Below are positions 15,664-25,112 of a DNA stretch of 46,581 bases, one piece after another. The DNA is from an uncultured Alphaproteobacteria bacterium (lineage in GTDB: Bacteria; Pseudomonadota; Alphaproteobacteria; Rs-D84). Location of the stretch: the NCBI GenBank assembly GCA_947305255.1, contig CAMZDE010000003.1, positions 1 through 46,581 of the forward strand. Direction: 5' to 3'. The notes beneath the pieces were generated by a model. The model did no database searches. It was not told the origin of the DNA and saw only the letters and a list, made by a program, of their open reading frames with translations. The translations under genes and the position numbers were made by a program. Position 1 is the stretch's first letter; every line of letters begins with the position of its first letter.

Positions 15664-16956
15664 TTATTTTTTTATGGCGTCCGCCCATTTTTTAAGGTTT
15701 TTCCACATTAAATCTAAATCTTTTTTTGCAGTTTGATAGTATTTATCTGAGATTTTTATGTTAAACAGCATTTCTGTCAATTGCGGTATCATCGTCATAA
15801 ACATAGCAATAAATATACCCATCAGAATCGCTGTGATAATGCTGTCATTCTGTAAAACCAAGCCGTCCATCAAAATTTTCGAATCGTTTTGTGCAATTGC
15901 ATTGGCCAAAACATCTGCCCCAGACCAACTACCAAAAGATGCGTTCAAAAACATAATTGAAAACGCCAAAAACACCACTGTCAGTGCGATTCCGACAACC
16001 GCTTTGATTACATCATCTATCATTTGGCGAATCGTCTGGCCACCTTTTGGAAATACAGCAAACGCGTCTTCGTCAAACATCCATGCCATTAACATCAAAG
16101 GCAACATTACTAAATCCAGAGATAATTTTATAAAAATCTCTAAGAAATATAACGGTATTGGCAAAAGCGCGTAAAAATACAACGCCAATATCAAAAACCC
16201 AGCCAATATTAATGGAACATTTGGAAATATAGGAACATTCGATAAAATCTTATGCTGGTATTCTTCATTGAATGCCATATTCATAATTGTCCAACCAACG
16301 GTCATTCCTAGACCTGTTATTTGGTGAACATTTGCAACCTGACATGCCAATTGGTGCCGCAATTTCGGCGAAAAAGCACCGTATTCGGACGCCGCACTTG
16401 ATACAGATACAGGATCTGCAATTGCAGACGCAATCATACATTCAGAAAAAGTATCATTATCCGAAACTATGTAATCAAACGACGTACCAATGGTTAATGC
16501 AGGTTCAATAAAAACATTCGTTATCAAACGCGGCAACGGCATCACCAGTAAACCAATCAATACAGTCATTTTTACGACATACGTGCTGAAATTCCCGATA
16601 ATTTTGGAACTATCTTCCATTTTTCTGTTTATCATATTAGAAGACAAACGCCATGCGATTAAAATCGCCAACAATGTTGCAGACATTGGAATAACAACCA
16701 ATCCCAACGCGTGATATACCCCCGGCAATAAATTAGACATTGAAATCATAACATCTGAGAATATTTGGCACGTCCAACACGATGAAAAGAAATCCAATGC
16801 GTCCTGCATATTAACGGGGGAAACGCTGCGCCATATAGAAACACCAACAATCCCGACGCCGGCCGCAATTGCGCCAATGGCCAATGGTGCCAACGCCCAT
16901 GCGCCACATGGAAACAGTGCAATCAAAAACGCCCAAAACTTTTTTAACGATTTCAT
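15664..16956 (-). CDS. VirB6/TrbL-like polytopic membrane protein 1
   Basis: A 430-aa protein; the ATG at 16956 gives a signal sequence (MKSLKKFWAFLIALFPCGAWA shortened: MKSLKKFW then ALFPCGAWA). About seven further hydrophobic spans follow. Near residue 60 it has SSCWTCQIFSDV, a CxxC block also seen in copies 3 and 4. Around 150-165 is FIEPALTIGTSFD, matching a motif found in all five neighbours (x-P-x-x-x-hydrophobic-G-S/T). The LDLVMLPLMLMAWMFD segment plus an amphipathic GGQTIRQMIDDVI stretch fits the VirB6/TrbL pattern of type IV secretion inner-membrane proteins. It is divergent from copies 2-5. TATAAT lies 7 nt before the ATG, so translation may be leaderless. Confidence 0.6.
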   Translation of the reverse strand: MKSLKKFWAFLIALFPCGAWALAPLAIGAIAAGVGIVGVSIWRSVSPVNMQDALDFFSSCWTCQIFSDVMISMSNLLPGVYHALGLVVIPMSATLLAILIAWRLSSNMINRKMEDSSKIIGNFSTYVVKMTVLIGLLVMPLPRLITNVFIEPALTIGTSFDYIVSDNDTFSECMIASAIADPVSVSSAASEYGAFSPKLRHQLACQVANVHQITGLGMTVGWTIMNMAFNEEYQHKILSNVPIFPNVPLILAGFLILALYFYALLPIPLYFLEIFIKLSLDLVMLPLMLMAWMFDEDAFAVFPKGGQTIRQMIDDVIKAVVGIALTVVFLAFSIMFLNASFGSWSGADVLANAIAQNDSKILMDGLVLQNDSIITAILMGIFIAMFMTMIPQLTEMLFNIKISDKYYQTAKKDLDLMWKNLKKWADAIKK

Positions 16957-16963
16957 GATTTTA

Positions 16964-16997
16964 ATTATACCATAAATTATTATAAATGTGATATAAT
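16964..16997. promoter_or_regulatory. divergent promoter pair between membrane proteins 1 and 2
   Basis: Minus-strand TGGTATAAT (TATAAT at 16964-16969) facing the gene at 16956, and plus-strand TGATATAAT (TATAAT at 16992-16997) facing the gene at 17026. Both are extended -10 sequences. Confidence 0.7.
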
Positions 16998-17025
16998 TCA
17001 ATAAACAAAATATATAAAAGAGAGA

Positions 17026-18336
17026 ATGTTTAATTCAAAACCGCACATATCGCGATTTTTTCGGCGTATCCCAATAATTATTGGGGCGGTATTTTTTGCG
17101 TGCGGTTTATTCATGGAACCGGCACATGCAAATATACTGGACGCATATAATCTGGCACCGTTTGTTCCTTTGGTCCTTGAATCAATGATGAACATCGCAA
17201 CATCGCTATATAAATATTTCGTTGGCAACGGAACAGGATTAATCTATATCTTGATTTATGCGTTTTTGGGTTTTTATATCGGATTGTATCTTGTAAAATT
17301 ATATTTACCAAAAGATTGGCTTTCTTTTCTAGGTTTTTCAGATGGCGGTGAAATGTGGGGCGGAAAACTGACCGGATGGTCTGTGGCTGAAAATGTGACG
17401 AAACCGTGCATTCGTGCCATTGTTGCGATTGTTGTGTTGTTACAAATCAAACCTATATACGTGACCAATTGGTTGGTTAATCCTTTTCTGGAATTTGGTT
17501 CCATATACACAGAGAGCATTTTAAAAACAATAAACCATTCAACTTTTGATGCCGCAGATGCACCGGCATGTCCTGCATCTATCGAAGAACAGGGTTGGAT
17601 TTCCAAACGCAGTTGTGATTTTTTGGTTCAACCTGTGTATATCATTTCAAAAGAAAACAATCGCATCATAAAATATGGCTTAGATTTTTTAAGAAGCGGT
17701 CTGGCCGGTTTGATGACTCTGATTCCGCACGGCGGCGAAAGCATATTAAATATTATCACGGGTATAATGCTGCTTAGTGCGTTTATATCTGCGAATTTAT
17801 TTATGGCGCTGCTTATCATTCAGGCGATATTTGATTTTTGTTTATCACTGATTATGTATCCGTTCAATGTGTTGGTATGGGTGGCAAAAAAATCAGACAA
17901 ATGGATTGATGTATTGCCAGCGTTCAGTCAAATCATAGACGCACTGAAAAAATTGGTTATTACCATGATTGCATGTGCATTTATATTGTGCATAAACATC
18001 GCATTGGTACGTGCATTGTTTAATTGGTCATCATCTGTATTTGTTGTTGCCGCCGGTGGCGTTGCGTCTTCTAATGTTCCTGCGATTACAAATACGGCTA
18101 TGAATTTTGGGCAACATTCTATTTTGTGGATATCGTCATTATTAACGTTCTTTTTGATGCAAAACATTTTCAAAAAGACACGCGAAAGATTAGATTTATA
18201 CACCAAAGGAACATCGCGTAATCTTTACAACAATGTGACAGGGGACGCGAAAGTAATATGGGGCAAAGCAAAATCGGCCCCAAGCACAATAAAAAACATT
18301 TGGCAGGCAGGCAAAAAGATAGCAGGAAAGAAATAA
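17026..18336 (+). CDS. VirB6/TrbL-like polytopic membrane protein 2
   Basis: A 436-aa protein with an N-terminal signal/anchor (FRRIPIIIGAVFFACG, then AHA) and about seven more spans. The shared motif appears as WLVNPFLEFGSIY (about 150-162). The DFCLSLIMYPFNVLVWVAKKSDKW segment (seen as SLIMYPFNVLVWVAKK) corresponds to the D...P...W block of its neighbours, followed by an amphipathic helix and two spans. The C-terminal ~55 residues are basic (KKTRERLDLYTKG to AGKKIAGKK) and probably cytoplasmic. Ribosome binding site AAGAGAG. It is the first gene of a four-gene plus-strand operon ending at 22254. The VirB6-like assignment rests on topology and shared motifs only. Confidence 0.6.
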   Translation: MFNSKPHISRFFRRIPIIIGAVFFACGLFMEPAHANILDAYNLAPFVPLVLESMMNIATSLYKYFVGNGTGLIYILIYAFLGFYIGLYLVKLYLPKDWLSFLGFSDGGEMWGGKLTGWSVAENVTKPCIRAIVAIVVLLQIKPIYVTNWLVNPFLEFGSIYTESILKTINHSTFDAADAPACPASIEEQGWISKRSCDFLVQPVYIISKENNRIIKYGLDFLRSGLAGLMTLIPHGGESILNIITGIMLLSAFISANLFMALLIIQAIFDFCLSLIMYPFNVLVWVAKKSDKWIDVLPAFSQIIDALKKLVITMIACAFILCINIALVRALFNWSSSVFVVAAGGVASSNVPAITNTAMNFGQHSILWISSLLTFFLMQNIFKKTRERLDLYTKGTSRNLYNNVTGDAKVIWGKAKSAPSTIKNIWQAGKKIAGKK

Positions 18337-18342
18337 AACATT

Positions 18343-19530
18343 ATGCAAGATATAGGCAATTTATTTGTTGGAAATGTTGTTCAATGCTGGGCATGTGGCG
18401 TGTTCGACAATCTGTTTTCTATTGTGTCGAACGCCGGCGCAGCAATGTATCAAAAATTGACTGTTTTTGGCATTCTTATCTTTTGCGTGTTATTTACATT
18501 CTATGTTATCAATGTCGTATGGCAAAATTTAAAAGCCCCGAAAACAGATGCGTTGTTCACAAAATCTATTAAACCTGTTTTAATAAAATCTTTGGTTGCA
18601 TTATCATTATTGGGGTTGGGGTTAACGGTTCCAAAACTTATTTCAAAGATAACATTCGAACCTGTTGCGTTAGTGACATTGGGTTTTTCACAAAGCATGT
18701 TGCCACCTGATTATGTTGTTGCCACAGATTACACACCAATTCAATTAGACAATAATGGATTTTTTACCCCGCAATTGCGTGACACTGTTTTACAACTGAT
18801 TCAAACCAGTATTACTAATTTCCAAGTTTATATAAAAATGGGAATCGGGATTATTGATGCTTCGTTTTCTATATCAGATTTATTATGGATTGGGTCACTT
18901 ATAAAACATATAATTGTATGTTTTATCGGATTGTTGTTGACGTATAATTTTGTCCGATTATTTATTAAATATTCTTTCTGTTTTATGGATATAATTTTAG
19001 CAATGGCATTGTTCGCATTCTTTTTCCCATTGTCATTGGTTTTCTTTATATTCAAAGGCGCATCTAATTTACCGGGCTGGATGAAAAGTTTAGGCGGGGA
19101 TTTAGGTTCTGGCCAAATAAAAAATCTGATAAATGCAATTGTGTCTGTGGCATCAACTATTTTAACATATACTATCATAATGATGATTATCAGCGGATTT
19201 TTGAAATCAAATGGAATGGACCTAAATTCAATGAACGCATCATACGAATCACTGTTCGATTTTGATTTAGAAAATTCAAATGCAATGCAAATTACTTTTG
19301 CGGGTGCTATTGTTTTGGTTTATGTGATACGATATATTGCAGATCAAATTCCCGAAATTACAAAAAAGATTTTGTCTGTATTTAATCTGTCACAAAACGA
19401 TTCGTTATCCAAAGAAGCAGGCGAAAACATGTTAAAATTGACATCGTTGATTGCAGATAATGCGAAAAAATTGGCAACAGCCGTGATAAATCCTGATTCT
19501 GTTAAAACATCGGAAGAAAAGAAAAAATGA
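18343..19530 (+). CDS. VirB6/TrbL-like polytopic membrane protein 3
   Basis: A 395-aa protein starting 7 nt after the previous stop. It has no classical signal peptide. Residues 10-25 read VVQCWACGVFDNLF, the same CxxC block as in copy 1. FEPVALVTLGFSQ is its version of the shared P...G motif (one residue longer). The central FMDIILAMALFAFFFP segment and the FKGASNLPGW loop match the D...P...W block. The tail after about 330 is charged (ITKKILSVFNL to EEKKK). It overlaps the next gene by 4 nt (ATGA), so translation is probably coupled. Confidence 0.6.
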   Translation: MQDIGNLFVGNVVQCWACGVFDNLFSIVSNAGAAMYQKLTVFGILIFCVLFTFYVINVVWQNLKAPKTDALFTKSIKPVLIKSLVALSLLGLGLTVPKLISKITFEPVALVTLGFSQSMLPPDYVVATDYTPIQLDNNGFFTPQLRDTVLQLIQTSITNFQVYIKMGIGIIDASFSISDLLWIGSLIKHIIVCFIGLLLTYNFVRLFIKYSFCFMDIILAMALFAFFFPLSLVFFIFKGASNLPGWMKSLGGDLGSGQIKNLINAIVSVASTILTYTIIMMIISGFLKSNGMDLNSMNASYESLFDFDLENSNAMQITFAGAIVLVYVIRYIADQIPEITKKILSVFNLSQNDSLSKEAGENMLKLTSLIADNAKKLATAVINPDSVKTSEEKKK

Positions 19531-20963
19531 TAAAAAAATGGTTGATTGAAAAAGGTTTCAAAATCGTTATAGGCGCAATTATATTGGGCGTCGGGATTTG
19601 GTATTTGTCGTCGTCAATTGGTGGCGCGTCGTTATCGTACACCAGCGTTGATAATTTTATGCATCAAATAGAATCTACACGTCCGATTGAAACAGGTGTC
19701 CCAGGGTGTTTCTTATGTGGATATATCGCCGATTTGTTTGCAGTTTTAGGGCGCACCACAGAAATGTTTTGGCAAGGAATTGTTCATACGTTATGGATAT
19801 TGATGGCGGTTGGGTTTGGAATTTTCATAATATTTCATACTGTGCAATTCTTTCGCGAAAACGCGACCAGCAAAGATATCACTGATTTAACAAAAAACAC
19901 ACCTAAATTAAATTTCAAAAAATGGTTCGACAAGATATGGAAAAATGGCGTCCGTATTTTAATTGCAGGTGCATTGATTGGCGCATTAAACTGGTCGGGG
20001 ACTGGGGCGTTACGAACAACAACTAATTTAACAGTGACACCGGTTATGTATATCGGTTCTATGTTATCAATGGCGGCAACTGGCGTTGTCAGCGGCGGTA
20101 AATGTGATATGGCGACAACTGCGCAATCAGACGAAGATATTTTGAATCCTGTATTAAAACCATTTATGTGTGTGATTGGGAATTTGAATACTGTGATGTT
20201 GGCGGGCGCTGGCGGCGGGTTTGCTTTAATGAATTATGCATGGATGGACATGGGCGGTGGTGTTTTCACGTGGATTGCCGGTTTATCATTGGTAATAATG
20301 TTTTTAATCATCGGATTTAATTTGTTATTCGAAGTTTTAAGCGTGATTTTCAAATTAATATTCATAATTATATTTATGCCGCTTTTGTTGGCCGCGGCCG
20401 CATTTGAACAAATCTGGAAACTGGCCAAAGGATTATTAAATTCTGCGATATCTATGTTGATAAATTCCGCGGTCAGCATAATTAAAATCAGTCTGAAAAT
20501 TTGTATTATATATGCGATTGTATATTTTTCAGCAACCGAATATGGATTCACAACTATTTTACCACCACTGTTGAATAATGCCCAAAACGAAACATTATCA
20601 GGACAATCTGCGGCCGTGTATGATGTATTTTCTTATTGCGAACACGCGTCCATTATCGACGGTAACATAGATAAAGCGACATTCAAAAACTGTTTCGATA
20701 ATAAACGCGCAGTGGTTGAAGCAAAATATCCACACGCATTTGATTTTATGGACGACGGATTTAATTTCTTGCTGTTTATGATTGGTGTTGCGCTGTTGTA
20801 TTTTTGGATTATATCACCACAAATTGATAAACTATTGACGCCGGTTGGCAAAGAAAAATTCGATTATGGTCAATGGCTGAAAGATTTTGGTAAAACAACC
20901 GTGAATGCGCCGTATAATATATATGCCAAGGTCAAAGAGACAATCGACAAAGGGAAAAAATAA
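19527..20963 (+). CDS. VirB6/TrbL-like polytopic membrane protein 4
   Basis: A 478-aa protein, the longest of the five. An N-terminal span (GFKIVIGAIILGVGIWYL) is followed by a short exported segment with GVPGCFLCGYIADLF (CxxC block, about 50-64). LTVTPVMYIGSMLSM is the shared P...G motif. A glycine-rich loop (AGAGGGFALMNYAWMDMGGG) precedes a long hydrophobic block ending in FMPLLLAAAAFEQIW. A soluble loop with two cysteines (SYCEHA, KNCFDNKRA, about 370-395) may face the periplasm. The C-terminus is basic. It starts inside the previous stop codon. Confidence 0.6.
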   Translation: MIKKWLIEKGFKIVIGAIILGVGIWYLSSSIGGASLSYTSVDNFMHQIESTRPIETGVPGCFLCGYIADLFAVLGRTTEMFWQGIVHTLWILMAVGFGIFIIFHTVQFFRENATSKDITDLTKNTPKLNFKKWFDKIWKNGVRILIAGALIGALNWSGTGALRTTTNLTVTPVMYIGSMLSMAATGVVSGGKCDMATTAQSDEDILNPVLKPFMCVIGNLNTVMLAGAGGGFALMNYAWMDMGGGVFTWIAGLSLVIMFLIIGFNLLFEVLSVIFKLIFIIIFMPLLLAAAAFEQIWKLAKGLLNSAISMLINSAVSIIKISLKICIIYAIVYFSATEYGFTTILPPLLNNAQNETLSGQSAAVYDVFSYCEHASIIDGNIDKATFKNCFDNKRAVVEAKYPHAFDFMDDGFNFLLFMIGVALLYFWIISPQIDKLLTPVGKEKFDYGQWLKDFGKTTVNAPYNIYAKVKETIDKGKK

Positions 20964-20964
20964 A

Positions 20965-22254
20965 ATGCAAATAATAAAAAAACTTAAATCTTTATTGATT
21001 AGCGTTTTATGCGTCGTTTGCATTTGCGGTGCAACCTATGCCGCAGGTAACGAACCGTTGGGCGATGTCGGCGAATATGGTGCATGGATTAACCAAGATA
21101 ATATGGAAAAATTTTCAGAATCTCTGTCTTCTGATGTCACGCAATTTCAAAACAAGTTTGAAACAGATATCAAATCACCAACCTTTGTCCCAATCGAAGT
21201 TAAAATCGGTCTGGCGTTGATGAAGGCACTTTATGATATAAACGGCATATTACAGATTTCACTTGTTCCTTTTGCAATAATATTTTTATTTGTTATGTAT
21301 GCGCTTTGGATTGGATTAGAGGCATACAAATTAATTCGTGATTCAGGTAATTATAAAAAAACATTATACGATATATTCAAAACAGGCATCATTATCGCCG
21401 TATGGATGATGATTTTGGATTATGGGCCGGCAAAGATATTCGCTATGATAATCGGGCCAATTATGTCAATCGGAACATATCTGTCTGATTTTATTTTGAA
21501 CACTACGGGCCAGATGTATAATGTCGATATTCCTGATACGTGTGCGGTTATACATCAATATGTTGACGCACACAATACTGGCAAATTATTAATAGATGCA
21601 AATGCGGCTGCAAACATTATGTGTCTGCCGGGGCGCATATCGACATATTTTTATCATGCCACCGCCACAGGCTTTCAATGGATGCTGTACGGATTCACAC
21701 ATAGCATTACTGCGATATTTATTGGCGCAGTATCAATATTCGTATTTATAAAATGTATTTTCAAATATGCGTTTATGACATTGGGTGTTGTGACAGATTT
21801 ATTTTTGAAACTTTTGATGTTACCGTTCACTGCCATTTCAGAATCGTTGCCAAAAACATCTGAAAGCAATTATGCAGGCCAACTGTTCACTGGTTTATCA
21901 AAAATATTTAATAGTGCGAATTTCAAATTGTCTGATGTGATTGCTGCGTTTATAAATGCGACAATATATTTTGTCAGTTTATCAATTATTATTTCGATAT
22001 GCGCGGTATTATTGTCAAATATTATCGCATTAAACGGCGACCATACATATTCTGTGGCCGCATCTATGACCGCGTTATTAACAGGTTGTTTGGTGTTATA
22101 TTTGGCAAACAAAGCCGACGAATATTCAAAGAAAATTGGCGGCAAGATTGATAATTCTTTTGGAACCAAATTACAAAGCGATGCAAAAACATTATTGGGT
22201 GACGCTAAAAAAATTGGTGGAATGTTTTTCAAAGATTGGATTAAGAAAAAATAA
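20965..22254 (+). CDS. VirB6/TrbL-like polytopic membrane protein 5
   Basis: A 429-aa protein. The ATG at 20965 directly follows the previous stop and AAGGG, and gives a signal peptide (KKLKSLLISVLCVVCICG, then TYAAG). About six further spans. MIIGPIMSIGTYLSD carries the shared P...G motif. It lacks the N-terminal CxxC block of copies 1, 3 and 4. FLKLLMLPFTAISES corresponds to the D...P block. The tail is basic and ends IKKK. It is the last gene of the operon and ends 3 bp from the convergent helicase gene. No VirB4, VirB8-11 or VirD4 homologue occurs in the window. Confidence 0.6.
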   Translation: MQIIKKLKSLLISVLCVVCICGATYAAGNEPLGDVGEYGAWINQDNMEKFSESLSSDVTQFQNKFETDIKSPTFVPIEVKIGLALMKALYDINGILQISLVPFAIIFLFVMYALWIGLEAYKLIRDSGNYKKTLYDIFKTGIIIAVWMMILDYGPAKIFAMIIGPIMSIGTYLSDFILNTTGQMYNVDIPDTCAVIHQYVDAHNTGKLLIDANAAANIMCLPGRISTYFYHATATGFQWMLYGFTHSITAIFIGAVSIFVFIKCIFKYAFMTLGVVTDLFLKLLMLPFTAISESLPKTSESNYAGQLFTGLSKIFNSANFKLSDVIAAFINATIYFVSLSIIISICAVLLSNIIALNGDHTYSVAASMTALLTGCLVLYLANKADEYSKKIGGKIDNSFGTKLQSDAKTLLGDAKKIGGMFFKDWIKKK

Positions 22255-22257
22255 TTT

Positions 22258-24360
22258 TTATATAAACTTAACAAAATTTCGCGCGACGTTTTTTATACCC
22301 TTGGTCTTAAAAGCAATTGTTAAGATATCGCCATCTTCAGCAATTACAACACCCGACCCCATTTCGTTATGCAAAACCATTTTTCCCACAGCTGATGATT
22401 TAATCGTCGTATTTTTGCGACGCGAATGACGTGGTGCAGGTTCGTCGTGTACGGTGTGTTTTTCCCCGTTTACATTTACAAAACGTTCATCTATTTCACC
22501 AATAAAACGCGATGGCGATTGATAAAGACGCTGTCCAAACATAGACCGCACCATCGCGTTCGTTATAATCACACGCACACGCGCACGCGTTATCGCGACA
22601 TATGCCAATCTGCGTTCTTCTTCTAAATCGCCTTCTTGGGTGGATTTTTCATTTGGGAAAATACCCTCTTCCCATGCAGGCAAAAATACAGTATTAAATT
22701 CTAGACCTTTGGCGGCATGAATTGTCATTATTGAAACAACATTTTTATCTTCGATTTCATTATCATTGTCGTCCGTCATCATCAATGCAGCATGCTCTAA
22801 AAATTCTGGCAACGAATCATATTTTGCAACAACCGACGAAATCAGTTCACGAATGTGTTCTATACGTTCGTTCGCATCAACATCTTTGGATTGACGCCAC
22901 ATATTTATATAGCCCGAATTTTCCAACAATTGTTGCACCGCATCTTTTGGGGCCATATTCTGCCAATCAAAATCAAACGCATGCAAAAATTCATCTGCCT
23001 TGGCCCGTTGAGAATTTGACAGTTTTGCATTTTTTAATCCGTCCATTAAATTCGTCCCGCTATCACGCAGTTTCGCAATCGCCGCATCACCAAAACCACG
23101 CCGCGGTTTAGAAATAATTCTTTCGAAAGATAAATTATCAAACGGATATACCAACAAACGCACATACGCAATTGCATCGCGTATTTCCATTCTGTCATAA
23201 AATTTTGTTGCACCGACCAATTTATACGGAATCTGTTTAGACGAAAATTCTTCTTCGAATGTTCGCGACAAAGACCCCGCGCGAATCAATATCGCAAATT
23301 CAGAATAATTATTCGCGTTATTTTTCATGATGATATCGGCAATAAAGCGCGCTTCGTCCCAATCAGACGCCACAGTGAACACATATAAGCATTCGCCCAT
23401 ATCAACATTCGGTGCCGTTCGTAAATCTTTGCCTAATCGGCCTGTATTATTTTTTATCAACGAATTTGCGGCACCCAGAATATTCCCAGTACTGCGATAA
23501 TTTGTTTCCAGGCGAATTATTTTTGCATTTGGATAATTTTTTTCAAATTCTAAAATATTTTTTATTTCGGCGCCACGCCATGAATATATAGATTGATCAT
23601 CATCGCCGACACAACAAATATTCGGATTATCAACCCCAGCTGTTAACATTTTCAGCAATGCCATTTGCGCCGCATTTGTATCTTGGAATTCATCGACCAG
23701 AATATATTTGAATTGCCGCTGGTATTTATTCAAAACATCAGGGCTGGATTCAAACAATCGCAACACGTATAAAATAATATCACCAAAATCAATCGCATTT
23801 GCACGCACCAATTCATTATTATATTCGACCAAAATTTTACGTGTATTTTCCCCCAGCGACATTTTATTAAAATCGGTGATTCCTTTGTCTTTAATCCCAG
23901 AAATTGTATCGACCCAATCTGATGGATTATATTCTTTGGTATCCAACCCCAGATTTGTTATCACGCGTTTAAGAACGGCCCGCTGTTCATCTTCGCCATA
24001 AATTAAAAAATCACGTGTTAATCCTGCGAACGCGCAATTAGACCGCAAAATACGCAAACAAATTGAATGAAACGTCCCCATCCATAAATCAGCACACAAA
24101 TGCGCGACATCTGAATATTGTGCGACACGAAAACGCATTTCGTTTGCGGCCTTGTTCGTGAAAGTCAAAGCCAATATCTGCCATGGGGTTGCCGAATTAG
24201 TATGCAATATATGCGCAATTCGCGATGTTAAAACGCGTGTTTTTCCGGTTCCTGCACCAGACAACACCAACAACGGCCCGTTTAATGTTGTGACCGCCAT
24301 TTTTTGTTCGTCGTTCAAATTATCCATATAATCCATAGTGTCTTTTTTCTGATTTTCCAT
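22258..24360 (-). CDS. UvrD/PcrA-type superfamily 1 DNA helicase
   Basis: A 700-aa 3'-5' SF1A helicase. Walker A GAGTGKTR (35-42), motif II DEFQDTN, motif III GDDDQSIYSWRGA, motif IV TNYRSTGNI, motif V TIHAAKGLEF and motif VI YVAITRAR are all present in order. The C-terminus (KMVLHNEMGSGVV to the end) resembles the small beta-barrel at the end of PcrA/UvrD. It unwinds DNA in mismatch and nucleotide-excision repair and removes obstacles to replication. It is divergent from the exonuclease gene. TATAAA lies 7 nt before the ATG at 24360, and there is no ribosome binding site, so the mRNA may be leaderless; an in-frame ATG eight codons later is an alternative. Confidence 0.95.
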   Translation of the reverse strand: MENQKKDTMDYMDNLNDEQKMAVTTLNGPLLVLSGAGTGKTRVLTSRIAHILHTNSATPWQILALTFTNKAANEMRFRVAQYSDVAHLCADLWMGTFHSICLRILRSNCAFAGLTRDFLIYGEDEQRAVLKRVITNLGLDTKEYNPSDWVDTISGIKDKGITDFNKMSLGENTRKILVEYNNELVRANAIDFGDIILYVLRLFESSPDVLNKYQRQFKYILVDEFQDTNAAQMALLKMLTAGVDNPNICCVGDDDQSIYSWRGAEIKNILEFEKNYPNAKIIRLETNYRSTGNILGAANSLIKNNTGRLGKDLRTAPNVDMGECLYVFTVASDWDEARFIADIIMKNNANNYSEFAILIRAGSLSRTFEEEFSSKQIPYKLVGATKFYDRMEIRDAIAYVRLLVYPFDNLSFERIISKPRRGFGDAAIAKLRDSGTNLMDGLKNAKLSNSQRAKADEFLHAFDFDWQNMAPKDAVQQLLENSGYINMWRQSKDVDANERIEHIRELISSVVAKYDSLPEFLEHAALMMTDDNDNEIEDKNVVSIMTIHAAKGLEFNTVFLPAWEEGIFPNEKSTQEGDLEEERRLAYVAITRARVRVIITNAMVRSMFGQRLYQSPSRFIGEIDERFVNVNGEKHTVHDEPAPRHSRRKNTTIKSSAVGKMVLHNEMGSGVVIAEDGDILTIAFKTKGIKNVARNFVKFI

Positions 24361-24362
24361 AT

Positions 24363-24391
24363 TGTAATTTATAAAAGATTTCTATACAATC
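24363..24391 (+). promoter_or_regulatory. promoter of the dnaQ-like gene
   Basis: TTGTAA at 24363-24368 and TACAAT at 24386-24391 with 17 bp between, 30 bp upstream of the start codon. Confidence 0.6.
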
Positions 24392-24421
24392 ATTTTGTTA
24401 TCTCAAAAGGATTATTTTACT

Positions 24422-25102
24422 ATGGCCCGAATCATTTGTTTTGACATTGAAACCACAGGTTTTGAATATATGCGTGGTGACCGCTGTATTGAAATCGGCG
24501 CGGTCGAATTGATTGATGGGAAATTGACCGACAATACTTTCCACGAATATATAAACCCAGAGGGAAAAATCATTCCGCCTGAAACATATATGGTTCACAA
24601 AATTTCAAATGCTTTCTTGGAAGACAAACCGACCATGGCGGTTGTTGCACCAAAATTTTTGGAATTTGTTGGGGATTCGCAAATTGTCGCGCATAATGGA
24701 TTGGATTTCGACTTTCCGTTTATAAATTATGAATTGAACAAATTAAAATTAAAGCCGATTCCGCGTTCCCAGATGTTGGATTCTATCGTAATCGCACGTA
24801 ATCGCGTCTATGGCCCCAAGGCTTATACACTGGACGCATTGGCAAAATGGTTTGGCGTATCTTTGACGGCACGTGCAGATGCACACGGCGCGTTAATTGA
24901 CGCTGAAATTTTAGCGCACGTATATCTGGAACTTGAAAATACTGCGCCGGCGATGGACATAAATGAATTAATGGATAAACAGCACGATGCTTTCTTGAAA
25001 ACACCAAAGATTGGAAACGATTTTCCAAAGCGCACGTTTGAAATACCGGCCGACGAATTACAAACACATAATGAATTTATGGAAAAAATATTAAACGCTT
25101 AA
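24422..25102 (+). CDS. dnaQ: DnaQ-type 3'-5' exonuclease (DNA polymerase III epsilon)
   Basis: A 226-aa DEDDh exonuclease. I chose the ATG at 24422, with AAAAGG 10 nt upstream; the frame is open 9 codons further. Exo I FDIETTG with the first Asp-Glu (about 6-12), Exo II HNGLDFDFPFIN, and Exo III with HGALIDAEILA (His...Asp). These are the metal-binding proofreading residues of the epsilon subunit. The C-terminal ~50 residues could hold the alpha-binding segment. It stands alone, divergent from the helicase and convergent with the large secreted protein, from which only 10 bp separate it. Confidence 0.9.
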   Translation: MARIICFDIETTGFEYMRGDRCIEIGAVELIDGKLTDNTFHEYINPEGKIIPPETYMVHKISNAFLEDKPTMAVVAPKFLEFVGDSQIVAHNGLDFDFPFINYELNKLKLKPIPRSQMLDSIVIARNRVYGPKAYTLDALAKWFGVSLTARADAHGALIDAEILAHVYLELENTAPAMDINELMDKQHDAFLKTPKIGNDFPKRTFEIPADELQTHNEFMEKILNA

Positions 25103-25112
25103 ATGAAATTTT

